A stretch of 64,000 nucleotides of DNA, taken from contig NZ_CP060244.1 of assembly GCF_014672835.1 (NCBI RefSeq), positions 1,219,001 to 1,283,000 on the forward strand, read 5' to 3'. The stretch's first letter is position 1; each line of letters starts with the position of its first letter. Below, piece after piece: positions 50,401 through 60,344 of this stretch. The notes beneath the pieces were generated by a model that saw nothing but the letters and a program-made list of their open reading frames with translations, had not been told where the DNA came from and ran no database searches. Source of the stretch: Entomobacter blattae (GTDB lineage: Bacteria; Pseudomonadota; Alphaproteobacteria; Acetobacterales; Acetobacteraceae). The position numbers were made by a program, and so were the translations under genes.

Positions 50401-50439
50401 CTTACTTCCCTTCTTCCTGACATCAGAATTTGATCCCCC

Positions 50440-51300
50440 AGAGCACTTGATATCAGAACTTGACTCCAGAACTTGCCCCCCAGATTGACTCTAGAGAATT
50501 TGACTCCAAAACCTGTCCCCAAAGTCTGGTTCCAGAGAGTGTTTCCTCTCCACGGGCCAGGAGGTCCTGACTGTGATATTTTGTTCGAGCAGCTCTTTAT
50601 TCGTGCGGCTATTCTAGGTTTCCAGCTCTCAGGGCAGAAGACTCGCGAAAATCTGCTTTAATCCCTTCACGGTGAGGCTCTGCGCGCACTGTTATCAACA
50701 CAGCCTCCTCCCAAAGCTTCTCCCCTTCCTGTTGCAGATCCTTTCCCAGACAATTCCCTCACATCCTCTAAGGATCCGTAAGCTTTGCTATGCAAAAACG
50801 CTATGCAAACATATGACGCAAAAAACGCACGCAAGCACACTGCAAGCACACTGGGAAGGAAAGCAAAAAGAAAGGAGGACAAAATACCGCTATCCTGCGT
50901 ATTTTCCCCCCATGATCAATTTTGCCTTTTAAAGGGTGACCAGTGCAGGGTGCCCAAGTATAGAGTGTGCTGTGCAGAGCTTGCTCATGCAGTTTGCTAA
51001 TGCCTGCCGGTGAGACTATCAGTGAGACTGCTGGTGAACCTGCCAATGAATCTACCAGTGAAGCTTACCGGTGCAGCTTTTTTAAAGGTGGTTTCCCATC
51101 AAGGGAAGCTGTTCTTTTGCTTTTTATGGAGTTTTGGTTGTTTGCTTCTCTTACCTCGGTTCTTTGGGAGGAGATAATCATCCTTCGGTTTTATTTTCTC
51201 CGTAGTTAGGGGCTTTGATAAGGGAAGAAAGTCCCCTATATTCATAGAGAGAACTAAATGTACGATTTTATAAAACTCTTTTTTACAAAATTTTTTTTAT
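50440..51300. other. repeat-rich non-coding stretch
   Basis: 50435-50520 repeats AGAACTTGACTCCAGAA/AGAATTTGATCCCCCAGA. 50930-51075 repeats GCCGGTGAGACTAT/TGCTGGTGAACCTG words. No gene is recognised up to the SRPBCC pseudogene. Confidence 0.45.
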
Positions 51301-51313
51301 CAAAGGACACACC

Positions 51314-51827
51314 ATGTTGAATTCTATCATTTGGCCATCTGGTTTTGAACCAGGAAAAACAGATAACTTTGTTTCAAACGAAGTGATTGTTTCAGGGTTA
51401 ACCGTTCAGGCTTTGTGACCTTATCTGAATGATACAACCCATTGGCCGCGTTATTATCATAATGTTTCCAAAATAGTTTTTAAAAACACCAGCGGGCCTT
51501 TGCTCTCCCTCGGGGCCCAATTTAATTTTGTAACATTCTCTTTTCCGATTAAGGCTGAAGTGACAGAATATGTCTCTCCTGATATGGATAAGGTCGCACG
51601 GGTGGTCTGGTCTGCAGAAGTGGATGGGGCAGAGCCCTCGCAACAGTTACGGGTTCATCATGCTTGGTTGTTTGAAAACCTTTCCGAAAACAGGGTTAGG
51701 CTTTTAACGCAGGAAACCCAGATGGGAGAACCCGCAAAAAAAACTGGCAGCAGAACGGCCAAACCCTATGTTAAATGCCCATCAGGATTGGCTGGAAGGT
51801 CTTATTAAATCGGCCCGAAATGCCTAA
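51314..51827 (+). pseudogene. SRPBCC-family (polyketide cyclase-like) protein, recently inactivated
   Basis: ATG 51314 opens a ~170-codon gene of the START/SRPBCC type: TDNFVSNEVIVSGLTV, then YLNDTTHWPRYYHNVSKIVF, FPIKAEVTEYVSPDMDKVAR and HHAWLFENLSENRVRLLTQE. A TGA at about 51417, where relatives have a Trp before PYL, and a one-base shift near 51740 (after which NAHQDWLEGLIKSARNA completes the C-terminus) break it. Everything else is intact, so inactivation is recent. The ligand is unknown. Confidence 0.78.
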
Positions 51828-52744
51828 CTTTTCATTGGTCCAATCCTTGTCATCAGTCTAATCCTTGGAGATTGCCCATTGTAAAGGGGTTTTCATATGA
51901 CACCCCTTGATGAGTACACGCCTTGATCATCGCGCAAGGAGTGGCTTCGTTATTATTATACCGCGGCCAATGTGTAGGCGGCCAATCTGTAGGGTGGTAT
52001 TATCGTAAGCGTAGGCCAGTACGCGTGGTTAGGATCTCTCTTTAAGGGGCATGTCATGGTCTGGTCTTGCTGTGTGCCTTACAGAGGGGTGGCTTCTTCT
52101 GATTTTGTTTTCATAGGCCTTCCATGAATTTGTCTGCTTGCGAGCTTGGGGATGGTTTTTGTTTTTCGTGGGAGCGGCTTTTGGGCCGCTCTCTTTGGTT
52201 TTTCCCCTGTGCCTGAGAAGGGTTGGCGGGCTTGAGGCCCCCTTTTTGAGAATCCCTTTCCTGCGGTGGCGGAGCTCTAGGGGGCGGTTTATTTTTTTTG
52301 ATGAGAGAGGTTTTACAGTTTCAGAAGAGTATCTTTTGAAGGCGTAGGCTTCCTGAATTGTTTGAATGATTCTTGTTTTTAGACAATGGTCTTTCCAAAG
52401 CCTGTCAAAGTAGGGTGAAGCCTACCTAATAGGGTTGAAGTCTGTGGCCCAATAATCTGCGGCCCCATAAAGGGAGAGATGAGAAGGTTTGCTGAGGGTA
52501 AAGCAGGAAAGACGAGAGTGGTGATTCTTTTTTTGATCGCCCTCCAGTTGTAGTACCAGCGGTGTTAAAGAACATTAAAATAGTATTAATGGAAACAATG
52601 TATTTCTTTCTTTTCTATATAAAACGAATGAGAAAAGAGATAAAGATGATAACAGAGATGATCACGCAAGATAATTTCTAAAAAACTAAAAAAATAGTCA
52701 ACGCTTCTTAAGCCTATTGCTATTAAAGTCACACTATAGAGAGC
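51828..52744. other. intergenic region
   Basis: No gene is recognised. A perfect 7-base hairpin GAGCGGC/GCCGCTC with TTTTGG loop lies at 52172-52191, followed by a weakly T-rich stretch. 52400-52460 repeats AGGGTGAAGCCTACCTAATA/AGGGTTGAAGTCTGTGG. Confidence 0.4.
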
Positions 52745-52772
52745 AAAAAACCCTTCTTTGTAAGGGTTTTTT
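52745..52772. terminator. bidirectional terminator
   Basis: AAAAAACCCTT-CTTTGT-AAGGGTTTTTT: a perfect stem with A tract on one side and T tract on the other. It would stop transcripts from both directions. No flanking intact gene explains it. Confidence 0.7.
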
Positions 52773-53103
52773 GTTGTTGGACAAAGGAATGACGTCCAAG
52801 GAAAATAATAAGTGAAAATAAAATGGGAACATAAAAAAGAATTCACGTTCCCATTTCTTTTAAAACCTCTTCTCTGAGAAAAGCATTTTCTCAAGTTTTT
52901 AAAGGGGGGTAAGGGGGGAGATAGACGCTCTTGGGGGGGTAAGACAACCACCACTCTTTTCCAGCATGAAGCATGAAAGGCAGGAAGGAAAGGTGGGTGG
53001 TGTGTTGGGGGGGCAAAGACGGTTCCACCAGATTTTTCCTTTACGGGGAGGGCCTGAAAACTGTTGAAGGCTTGGTAGGGAATAAATTTTAGGCGTTAGG
53101 GGA

Positions 53104-53224
53104 TTGATCACATAAAAATCACAAAGAACATACATGTTGAATTCATAAATAGAAATAATTCATGAGACTTCTTTTGGGGATACATCTTTTCGGGCTGCCT
53201 CTGTTGTCAGAGGCAGCTTTTTTG
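53104..53224 (+). ncRNA. possible small RNA unit ending in terminator 53194-53224
   Basis: GCTGCCTCT (53194-53202) pairs perfectly with AGAGGCAGC (53209-53217), followed by six T: a strong terminator. No coding sequence precedes it. TTGATC (53104) and AACATA (53127) could form a promoter with 17-base spacing, giving a transcript of about 85 bases. The promoter match is weak, so the terminator is the solid part. Confidence 0.4.
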
Positions 53225-53269
53225 TTTTTGGTAACTATTATGTTTGTTGGGAGACTCATTTTATCATGA

Positions 53270-53283
53270 TTGATGTGGATCAT
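53270..53283 (+). promoter_or_regulatory. FNR/FixK-type binding site
   Basis: TTGATGTGGATCAT matches the FNR-family consensus TTGAT-N4-ATCAA with one mismatch at the last base. A -10 element TATAGT lies at 53305-53310. The site centre is 41.5 bases before a predicted start at 53318, the canonical class II activator position. Confidence 0.68.
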
Positions 53284-53317
53284 AACAAAAATGTGAAAAC
53301 GCACTATAGTGAATGGC

Positions 53318-53409
53318 AGATAGAGACAATGTTTCTATTGAACCTTGTATTGTAGTTTTTTGAGCATTATTTTTACTGCTCCTTGATTTATGAAGGGGCA
53401 GTTTTTTTT
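53318..53409 (+). ncRNA. candidate FNR-activated small RNA, about 92 nt
   Basis: Start is predicted 8 bases after the -10 TATAGT and 41.5 bases from the FNR-site centre. The end is a strong terminator: ACTGCTCCTT (53375-53384) pairs with AAGGGGCAGT (53393-53402, allowing one G-T pair), followed by eight T. No open frame of note lies between. A short RNA with its own FNR promoter and terminator resembles FnrS-type anaerobic regulators of enterobacteria and AniS of Neisseria. Existence as a transcript and targets are inference. Confidence 0.6.
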
Positions 53410-53844
53410 ATTGATGAGAGGCTGTAGGTAAGACTTCTCGATAGATTGTTGCTTTGGAGAAATATTCTCTTGGAGAATGGCCTAATAGGCAGGCCTAGAG
53501 CGAAAGCAGGAGCGCAGATAAGGTAGGGTAGAGAGGGTCCTGACGAGTTTTTCGGGGCTCCTAATGCGCTTGTGAAGAATTGTTTTTGGAAGGTGTGGGC
53601 GAATATCCTAAAGCATGGTTTATGGAAGTATAGCTTTATAGGAGCATGGCTTTAGGATAGAATGATAAGGAGAGGTGAGCGTATATCAAGCCATTTTTGT
53701 GCCCGTCTATCAGCCGAATGGGAACAAACCACGGCTCTACACGACTTCAACAGAAATGCAGAGAAGACAAAATGAATTCGAACCAACAAGTGGCCTTTCG
53801 TGGGTATACAAACATACGGTTCAAGAACACCTGTTCTATCCCCT

Positions 53845-54168
53845 GTTAGGAAAGGAAATACCTACTTTAGCGGCTTGGCCAAACCCAAGGCCCATTAAAC
53901 GATCAGCAAAAATCACACACTCTTTTTGTCCATAATGATGATAGACCATATCGATGACATCAGAGATCGTCTTTTTGGTGAGCTGTTTATTAATAAGGTC
54001 GAAGGAGATGGCTGGATTTTTAGGTAAAATCTGTGCAATGATCATCCTTCCTAGTGTGGTGACCACAGTCTGGCGAACACTCCTTCCCTCAGCGTCAATT
54101 GCTTCATAACGGGTACGGATCTTGTCGTGCAGTTTAGAGAGTGTCCCAACCCCTAGAAAGAGAGTCAC
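53845..54168 (-). pseudogene. rpoC: rpoC fragment (central part)
   Basis: Minus strand: KLHDKIRTRYEAIDAEGRSV, RQTVVTTLGRMIIAQILPKN, PAISFDLINKQLTKKTISDV, IDMVYHHYGQKECVIFADRL and MGLGFGQAAKVGISF. This is about 105 codons from the central RpoC region (roughly residues 590-700), in a single frame. Sequence before 54168 and after 53845 is unrelated. It is the longest and best preserved of the three rpoC pieces. Confidence 0.93.
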
Positions 54169-54514
54169 GAAGGGTATGCTTGTGTCCTGTCTGCTGTGCT
54201 TCAGTTTTCCTCCACGAGACAGGCAAGGGCACCATATAATATAGGGTTGGAATTTCTCCAGTATACTTTCTGATGGGTTCTGACTTTCTTCATTCTTTTC
54301 TTGTCAGGCCTGTTCCCCATCAGACCTGTTTTAGGAAGGCCTTTTTGTTTTGAAGTATTCTTTGGGAATGCTTTTACACATCGCTCTTCTTGACCTTGCC
54401 ACGAGGCGTTGCATCCACGAGAAATGGCCTCTTGAGAGGCGTTGCATCTTTTAATAGAGACAATAAGGATGTCGCCGGCCGAGGCGGTCTTTCTCTTTGA
54501 ATGACCCCCTCTTT

Positions 54515-54760
54515 AAACCGCCCAGTACTTTCTCAGCTGGGACTTATGCTCAGCTTGTTGGGAAAGACGGAGGTTATGCACAGATTAAAGTACAATCTGG
54601 CGAGCATCGTCTTGTTCGTAGAGACTGTATGGCCACAATTGGGGCTGTATCTAACCCTGACACCATGAACCAAAGCTGTGGTAAGGCTGGTCGGATACGT
54701 TGGTAAGGGTGTCGGCCTCATAATCGTGGTGTTGTTATGACCCCTTATGCACAGCACCTC
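54515..54760 (+). pseudogene. rplB: rplB fragment 2 (ribosomal protein L2)
   Basis: [37 protein letters not shown] and [18 protein letters not shown], then a stop where relatives have M, then RPHNRGVVM. It covers the same L2 segment as 7001-7410 and is almost identical to it over long nucleotide stretches, but with different mutations. The HPHGGGEG segment is lost. Thus two independent copies of one rplB region decay in this window. Confidence 0.9.
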
Positions 54761-55600
54761 GCGGGTACCAGAAAAGCTTATTGGGAGCAAAATTGAATTG
54801 ATCGACATAGGGTAAATTATTCCTAGTTTACAGGAGGTAAACCCCCAACAAAGGGAAAAAGCAAGGCCTCATAGTTCGCATTGTATCTCTTCTTTTCCAC
54901 GCTCCAAATCTGCGCACTCAGCAAAATCTACATATTCAGCAAGAACTTCTTCTCATCCGGGGATATCCTCTCCCACGAATGCGCCCTGTTTGACCCAGTC
55001 AGAATTGCCCATACAGGCCGCAGGGTGAATAGTGTTTCTGACGCGCGCTATTGCTTCGAGCATGGGCTTAACCAAACCAACCTACCCACCCTGCTTTAGG
55101 CTGCTACCTATATGGTGATTGCGCTTTGCGGGGGAGAGGGAAGTATAAGACCAAGGGGATGGTTCTGAAACGATTAGAGGGTTTGGTAAGGTGTTGGCCG
55201 CGGCAAGATTGCTCTCGGGGTGCTCTCTCGGGGATGTCATCGTTTAATCCCCTCTCAGGCTTGTTGTATCGGGTGCATGTACAACCCCAAGAGCCATATA
55301 ACAGGCCTCTCATGTTGGCACGATAATGTGAAAGCCATAATGTCTGAAAGCTGCTCAAACCTTACCTGCTGGCAGAGGCTGAGCTTAATAGGAAAATAAC
55401 CTATTTGAAATAGCATTATTCTTTAAAGTAGGATAGTTTTTACAGATTATAGAAGGGCTTTATAAAGCGGTTTTTCTGTCGTTTGTCTGGCTCTTGTCTA
55501 CCGCTTGTCTGGTCTATTGCTTGTTTGGCGCTTGTCTGGTTTGAGCGTTTGACTTAACCATTTAGCTTAACCGTTTGGCATAAGGGTTTGGGAGGGTGTA
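54761..55600. other. intergenic region before the royal-jelly family gene
   Basis: No gene recognised. 55485-55580 repeats GCTTGTCTGGTCTATT/GCTTGTTTGGCG and AACCATTTAGCTTAACCGTTTGG words. 54895-54950 repeats CTGCGCACTCAGCAAAAT/TACATATTCAGCAAGAA. The open frame at 55126-55326 is not assignable. Confidence 0.4.
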
Positions 55601-56713
55601 ATGATAAGAATAAATCTATCTAAAGGGTGGGTGTTGGCGGCTTTTATTGGGTTTTGTCTTTTATGGGCCCTGCCTAGCCAAGCCGTGGAGAATACTGCTG
55701 TGACCGTCTCTGGGAAAGGGCACCTTTTGCAGAAGGTTGCAGAGTTTGAGCAGTTTAGGCTTTTGGGTATTGCTGTTTCCCATGAGGGAAGGATTTTTGC
55801 CAGTGCCCCCTTAGGGGATCAGCCAAAAGTGGTTGAGGTTATGGTGTCCACTGGGGCTCTTAAACCCTTTCCAGATCTCTCCTGGAATCAGGAAAAGGGG
55901 TCTGCCCAGCATAGGTGGGTGGTTCCTCAAGCGTTATGGGTCGATAAGCAAAATCATCTCTGGGTGCTGGATTCTGGTAAGGGGCAGGTGGCCCCCAAAC
56001 TGGTGGAGTTTTCCCTTATAACAGGAGGTATGCTGAGAAGTTACGGTTTTGGTTCAACGGTTTCAGCCCAGGATTCCTTAAACGATGTGCGTATCGATAC
56101 CAAGCATCATTATGCTTACCTTACCAATGTAGGAGGGATTGGTGGCTTGGTGGTGCTCAACCTGCAAACGGGGGAGAGCCGCCAGGTTTTAAAAGGTGAT
56201 CCCTCTACCCATTCAGAGGCAGGCCAGTATCTTTCTATAGGAGATCAACCAGCGATAAAGGGAGGAAAAATCCTAATCCTGCATGCAGATGGCATTGCCC
56301 TTTCGCATGATGAAGAGTGGTTATATTATCGCCCCCTTACCGACCATAATTACTGGCGTATAAAAACCGAGGCCCTGCGTAACTCCACCCTTTCTGCAGA
56401 GAGCCTCTCTGCTAAAGTCCAGTTTTTGGGGAAAGGCCCCATGACAGGGGGATTGATTATTGATCAGAACAATACCCTTTATGGGGGAGATCTTGAACAT
56501 AGCACTGTGGTGGCCATGAAATATTCAGAACAGACGGGCCAGCTGCAAACACGCCTTTTTGCTACTAGCCCGGAACTGTCCTGGGCAGATGGCTTTGCAA
56601 TTCATGATGGCTATCTCTATGTGGCAGATTCTCATTTATGGGAATATTTCTTTGATAATTCTCGTCCCATCTCTGGTCCTTATGCCATTTTTAGAACACC
56701 GCTGGCCCCTTAA
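55601..56713 (+). CDS. major royal jelly/Yellow-family protein
   Basis: 370 residues with a signal peptide (FIGFCLLWALPSQAVE, cleavage about residue 29) and a six-bladed propeller of the MRJP/Yellow type. Motifs: WVVPQALWVDKQNHLWVLDS, PKLVEFSLITGGMLRSYGFG, SLNDVRIDTKHHYAYLTNVG, GLVVLNLQTGESRQVL, HADGIALSHDEEWLYYRPLT and SWADGFAIHDGYLYVADSHL. The family is best known from insects, yet bacterial members are recorded in several phyla. The reaction is unknown; some relatives act on lactones or bind small amines. Exported to the periplasm. Confidence 0.88.
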   Translation: MIRINLSKGWVLAAFIGFCLLWALPSQAVENTAVTVSGKGHLLQKVAEFEQFRLLGIAVSHEGRIFASAPLGDQPKVVEVMVSTGALKPFPDLSWNQEKGSAQHRWVVPQALWVDKQNHLWVLDSGKGQVAPKLVEFSLITGGMLRSYGFGSTVSAQDSLNDVRIDTKHHYAYLTNVGGIGGLVVLNLQTGESRQVLKGDPSTHSEAGQYLSIGDQPAIKGGKILILHADGIALSHDEEWLYYRPLTDHNYWRIKTEALRNSTLSAESLSAKVQFLGKGPMTGGLIIDQNNTLYGGDLEHSTVVAMKYSEQTGQLQTRLFATSPELSWADGFAIHDGYLYVADSHLWEYFFDNSRPISGPYAIFRTPLAP

Positions 56714-57654
56714 GTTATGCCTTTTAAGTTATCTCCTTTAAGTTGTATTATTTAAGTTTTACCCTTTATAGTTGTGAATATGTGTTGGGGGTTGAGGTTT
56801 GTGGATCATCAATATTTGTGAGTGAAAGCGTTTGTAAGTAAAAGCTCAAGTGGGGGGTAAGGTTTAAGAAGGACTCCCTCTACTTGCTTTTACGGAACCT
56901 GTTTTTTAATAGGCCTATTCTTAACATCTCATGACTATGGGGCATCGCATGGCTATGGCTCTATTGCCCTGTTTTCTTCGTATGCCAAAAGCCTATTCAG
57001 CGCCAAAAATACCCCCCCATACCTCTTCCTTAAAACATCCTTATACTCAAAAAGAGAGGAAAACTCCTCCCACCAAGTCAGAGAACTGACATGGCTCAGA
57101 AAAACCTCCCCTTTTATTGGGCCTATAGGGCTGGTTTTTTGTGGAGTGGGGCTTTGTGATGCCTTGATGTGTGTTTCTATTTTTTCTTTTGGTTTCTCTT
57201 TCGAATTTTTGGCCCATGCTTTTTGGCTCATGTTTTTGGTCCAGCTTTTGGCTTATATTTTTGATCAGTGTTTTTTGACTTAGTTTTTTTGATCTGGGTT
57301 TTTAGTAAAGACCTTTTTCTCCTGAGTTTACGCTTGGTTGATGGAGGGTTATGGAGAGGGGCAAGCTTTTTGTGTCAGCTTTTCAGTAAGCCAATCCCGC
57401 TGTGGTATTTTCTCTAAACTTTTATCTTTCCGGCGTATTTATCTTCATCTTTTATTTTCTTTGGGCCTTGATCTTCCTTGGGTATCCTCTCTGGGTTACC
57501 CTCCTTGGGCCTTGATCCCAGATTGGATGTAGCATGAAGGGAAGAAATGGCGTTTTAATAGGTTAGAGAAAGCACGTCTACGCCATGCCCTAGATGGTTA
57601 TTCCTGCTGGAGAAGATTTTGTAAGGAAGAGGCCTGTTATTTGGCAACAACCAT
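56714..57654. other. intergenic region
   Basis: No gene accepted. 56715-56775 repeats CCTTTAAGTTAT/CCTTTAAGTTGT/ATTTAAGTTTTA. The minus frame 57231-56953 has no recognisable features. 57210-57300 repeats TTTTTGGxTTAT-type words. Confidence 0.45.
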
Positions 57655-58044
57655 TTATTTGGCAGCAACCGTTGTCGAAGTGGGCTCTTCCTTGGTGCAG
57701 TCCTTAAAATGATAGGTATGACCATGGGTCGTAAAGTCTAGCGTAGCGTTATCTTGGTCTTGCAAGGATAATTTAAAATTTTTCCCTTGATAGGTCTCTT
57801 CAGAAGAGATGGGAATTCGGCTCAGTGTTTCGTTTGTATGGTGGGAGGAGATCGTAACAGATTGCTCTGAGATATTGGTAAGAGAAAAGGAGAAAAAATC
57901 GTCATCACAGTAATAGTGGATGCCCTCGGCACGGGCGGGGCCAGCATGGGCCTGTAAGGCGAAGGGGGATAAAAGCAGGGAAAGGGCTGTAAAAGTCACT
58001 GTGCTGAGGGGAAGGGCTATCGGGCGAGAGGAAAGATGCTTCAT
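57655..58044 (-). CDS. exported small protein, possibly MliC-like lysozyme inhibitor
   Basis: 129 residues with a signal peptide (about 1-35, ending LQAHAG). The mature part has two cysteines: HYYCDDDFFSFSLTN near the start and YHFKDCTKEE near the end. Between them lies a beta-sheet-like core with PISSEETYQGKNFKLSL, DNATLDF. The C-to-C layout, SxxxY motif and terminal Cys resemble the MliC/PliC family, which protects cells from host C-type lysozyme. The match is loose, so unknown exported protein remains possible. Confidence 0.6.
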   Translation of the reverse strand: MKHLSSRPIALPLSTVTFTALSLLLSPFALQAHAGPARAEGIHYYCDDDFFSFSLTNISEQSVTISSHHTNETLSRIPISSEETYQGKNFKLSLQDQDNATLDFTTHGHTYHFKDCTKEEPTSTTVAAK

Positions 58045-58329
58045 GGGACAGATTTCCTTTTTAAAAGGTACGGGGAAAGCGTGATCAACCTTTTAGTCAT
58101 GCGTTGATCGTGATGTGCCGAATGGGATCTCGAAATGGGATCTTGAGCGGGGAGGAACGCTAAATATTGTCAGCCAGGCAATAACGGGTGGGCTATCCTT
58201 TCTAAAAATGATCGGGGCCTACAAGGGGGGCGGAAGGCGCTGAAATTTCCTGCAACTGGAGGAAAAGGGGCGCGTTCTGCGGATATGGCCTTTTATTTTT
58301 CTAGCTTATCGTAAATATTGAAAGATACA

Positions 58330-58407
58330 ATTGGTCTTGCGTGTAATATTACGTAAAAGTGATGGTAAGCCCCTACCTTTTGATGAGGTAGCCGGCCAAA
58401 GACCAAT
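58330..58407 (+). ncRNA. candidate structured RNA element
   Basis: ATTGGTCTT (58330-58338) is perfectly complementary to AAGACCAAT (58399-58407). Inside are a CTACC/GGTAG hairpin (58373-58391) and the palindrome GTAATATTAC. This could form a three-stem element about 140 bases before the lipoprotein gene. No match to a known riboswitch is evident to me. Confidence 0.35.
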
Positions 58408-58544
58408 AGGGGGCAGATCCTATTCAATAGATCAAAAGGGATCTTCTTGAAGGAAGCGAGTCTGTTTTTCAAGAGAATAGGCTTTTTTTTAAATGGTATA
58501 GGCTTTCCCTGACAGAAGATGGATTTTTAACAAGAGAAGAGTCA

Positions 58545-58781
58545 ATGATAAAACATTGTGGGTATGTGGTTGGTATTATGGTATTAATGCTTTCCCTTTC
58601 GGCCTGTTTTCATGAAGGATGGGTAAAGGATAAGGCCAGTGTAGAGGATGAGAGGCAGGCTTACGCCCAGTGTGAGCAGCAGGCCTCGGCTTTGAAGGCG
58701 CACAAGCAGCAAGTCGCTGTTGAGGCCTGTATGACACGTAAGGGCTGGGAGCGCGTAGAGCTTGCCAATGAGAATGAGTAG
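58545..58781 (+). CDS. small lipoprotein
   Basis: 78 residues with a type II signal peptide and lipobox: MLSLSAC with Cys at about residue 22. The mature part is charged and helical (ASVEDERQAYAQCEQQASAL, then VEACMTRKGWERVE) with two further cysteines. Similar small lipoproteins with a CMxxKGW motif are common in Proteobacteria and unnamed. Start ATG 58545 follows AGAGAAGAG. Confidence 0.7.
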   Translation: MIKHCGYVVGIMVLMLSLSACFHEGWVKDKASVEDERQAYAQCEQQASALKAHKQQVAVEACMTRKGWERVELANENE

Positions 58782-58945
58782 CCTTGTACGAAAATGAATA
58801 GCCCTACACGAAAAGGGGGTTGTAAAAAGGGTTGGAGATGCTAGTCAGAGGCCGGTGTGAAAGAGCAGTGTGAGAAGGCGCTTTAAAGCTTAAGGAGATT
58901 TCCTATTTTCTATACGCCACCTTTGTTCTTCATCGGGTTTTGCGC

Positions 58946-59084
58946 AATAGTCCACACACGACCTTTGAATTTGTAACAACAGAGCTGGGGGCCCAGGGTA
59001 CAGTCCTGGCGGGGGGGCGTTATAATGGCCTGGTTCAGGAAATGGGGGAGCCTGCTGTACCCGCCATCGAGAGCCAGGGTTTTT
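58946..59084 (+). pseudogene. hisS: hisS fragment (histidyl-tRNA synthetase)
   Basis: [31 protein letters not shown] and EPAVPAI form the class II synthetase motif around the histidine-binding YxxxxFE...GAxGxxxxGGRYD block of HisRS. About 45 codons remain. After ESQG the homology breaks off. Confidence 0.85.
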
Positions 59085-59522
59085 CCGCTTGCAGAGTGTG
59101 CAGAGTAGATTATCCAGAAAGGTTTTTTCAAAAAGGGCTCTCTCTTTTGTAGATTTTTCTCTATGTTTTCTCTGAGAGAAGGTATTTTTTCATCAAAGAT
59201 CAAAAGAACTCGCCAGGTGTTCAGAAGGGTGAGGGGAGTTACCGAAGCTTAGAAATTGTGTTTTTTTGGCCTTCAATAAGGGGTGCAAGGTTGATATAAC
59301 CTAGGCTTTTCCCTCTGGCTCATACCAAAAATGGGGTATTTTCTATAGGGGAAGGCACTCTTTTTGGAATAATTTGGTCCTAGATACTCAGGCTCTGAAA
59401 TACTTGGGTTCTGGAATACTCAGGTTTGCCCCTTTGAGAATAGGTTTTCTGGCTCGGCTTCTGCAACACAGGCCTGGAAGTTTTTAACTTCCAGTAAGTG
59501 ATTTTTGCTCATACTCTCATTC

Positions 59523-59650
59523 CTATCCCACACTATCTTCCAAGCTGATTTCCAAAAGTTTTTGGGCCTCTACGGCAAATTCCATCGGCAGCTCCCATTC
59601 ACAATAAGAGCAATGGCCTCTGCAGAGATTGACAGGGCAAGAGGGGGAGG
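59523..59650 (-). pseudogene. sufB: sufB fragment (Fe-S scaffold protein, C-terminus)
   Basis: On the minus strand, ISAEAIALIVNGSCR is followed after a frameshift by ELPMEFAVEAQKLLEISLED and SVG-stop, the typical C-terminal end of SufB. Only about 43 codons remain. The native stop codon is preserved. Confidence 0.82.
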
Positions 59651-59815
59651 CTGCTGCTCTGGTGGCTTTAGCGTAAACCCGCTCAGACATTAGGGATTGG
59701 TATGGAATTTTATCATCTGGTGGGGCTATGGCCAAGGGGGGTAAAGGGTTTTCTTATTGAGAAAAAACGGTATGAGATTATGCTAATAGGATAAAAACAT
59801 GTGGTAAAAAGAAAA

Positions 59816-59838
59816 GCCTCTGGAAAAAATCCAGAGGC
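59816..59838 (-). terminator. minus-strand terminator without an assigned gene
   Basis: GCCTCTGGA/TCCAGAGGC is a perfect 9-base stem around five A. On the minus strand it is followed by TTTTCTTTTT. No gene on the minus strand lies within several hundred bases upstream (59840-60600 is AT-rich, then repeats). It may end a lost gene or an unannotated small RNA. Confidence 0.55.
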
Positions 59839-60344
59839 AGTTTATCAAACAAAGTCTGTAAAACCCATAGAAACAATTGAAACGTCTTTGTAACTAAAGG
59901 CTTTACAGCAAGACTTAAAAGTTAAAGGGTATTAAAAAGTGATAAAAACACTAATAAATTATTAATGTTCATTTGGAAAGGGTCATTTTATGATAATATT
60001 CCTTAATCTGGGAACATAGACTGCCAAAATAGGCTATTATTCTTAAATTATCGGTGTTTCCTATTTTTTTTATAGAAAATATCTAATAAACTCAGCACTC
60101 AAACGGCTCATGGCATAGTTGGTTACCGTAAATAAGAGTGTTGTAAAGTAAGAGTACTGTAAACTGTAAAGTAAGAGTACTGTAAATATAAGGTACCATC
60201 AATAAATAGCCAGTTACCGTCAATAAAAGGAGAAGGCATTCCATCGGTCTCTCTATTCTTATAGCCGTTCTTCATCCCTATAACCATTCTTCCTACGCAT
60301 TGTAAAAGGGTATGGGGCTTGTGCAGACAATAGACCGGCTCAGG

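Noticed and set aside
54881-55326. Short open frames near the second rplB fragment
   Set aside because: No recognisable homology; they consist partly of repeated words and stop quickly.
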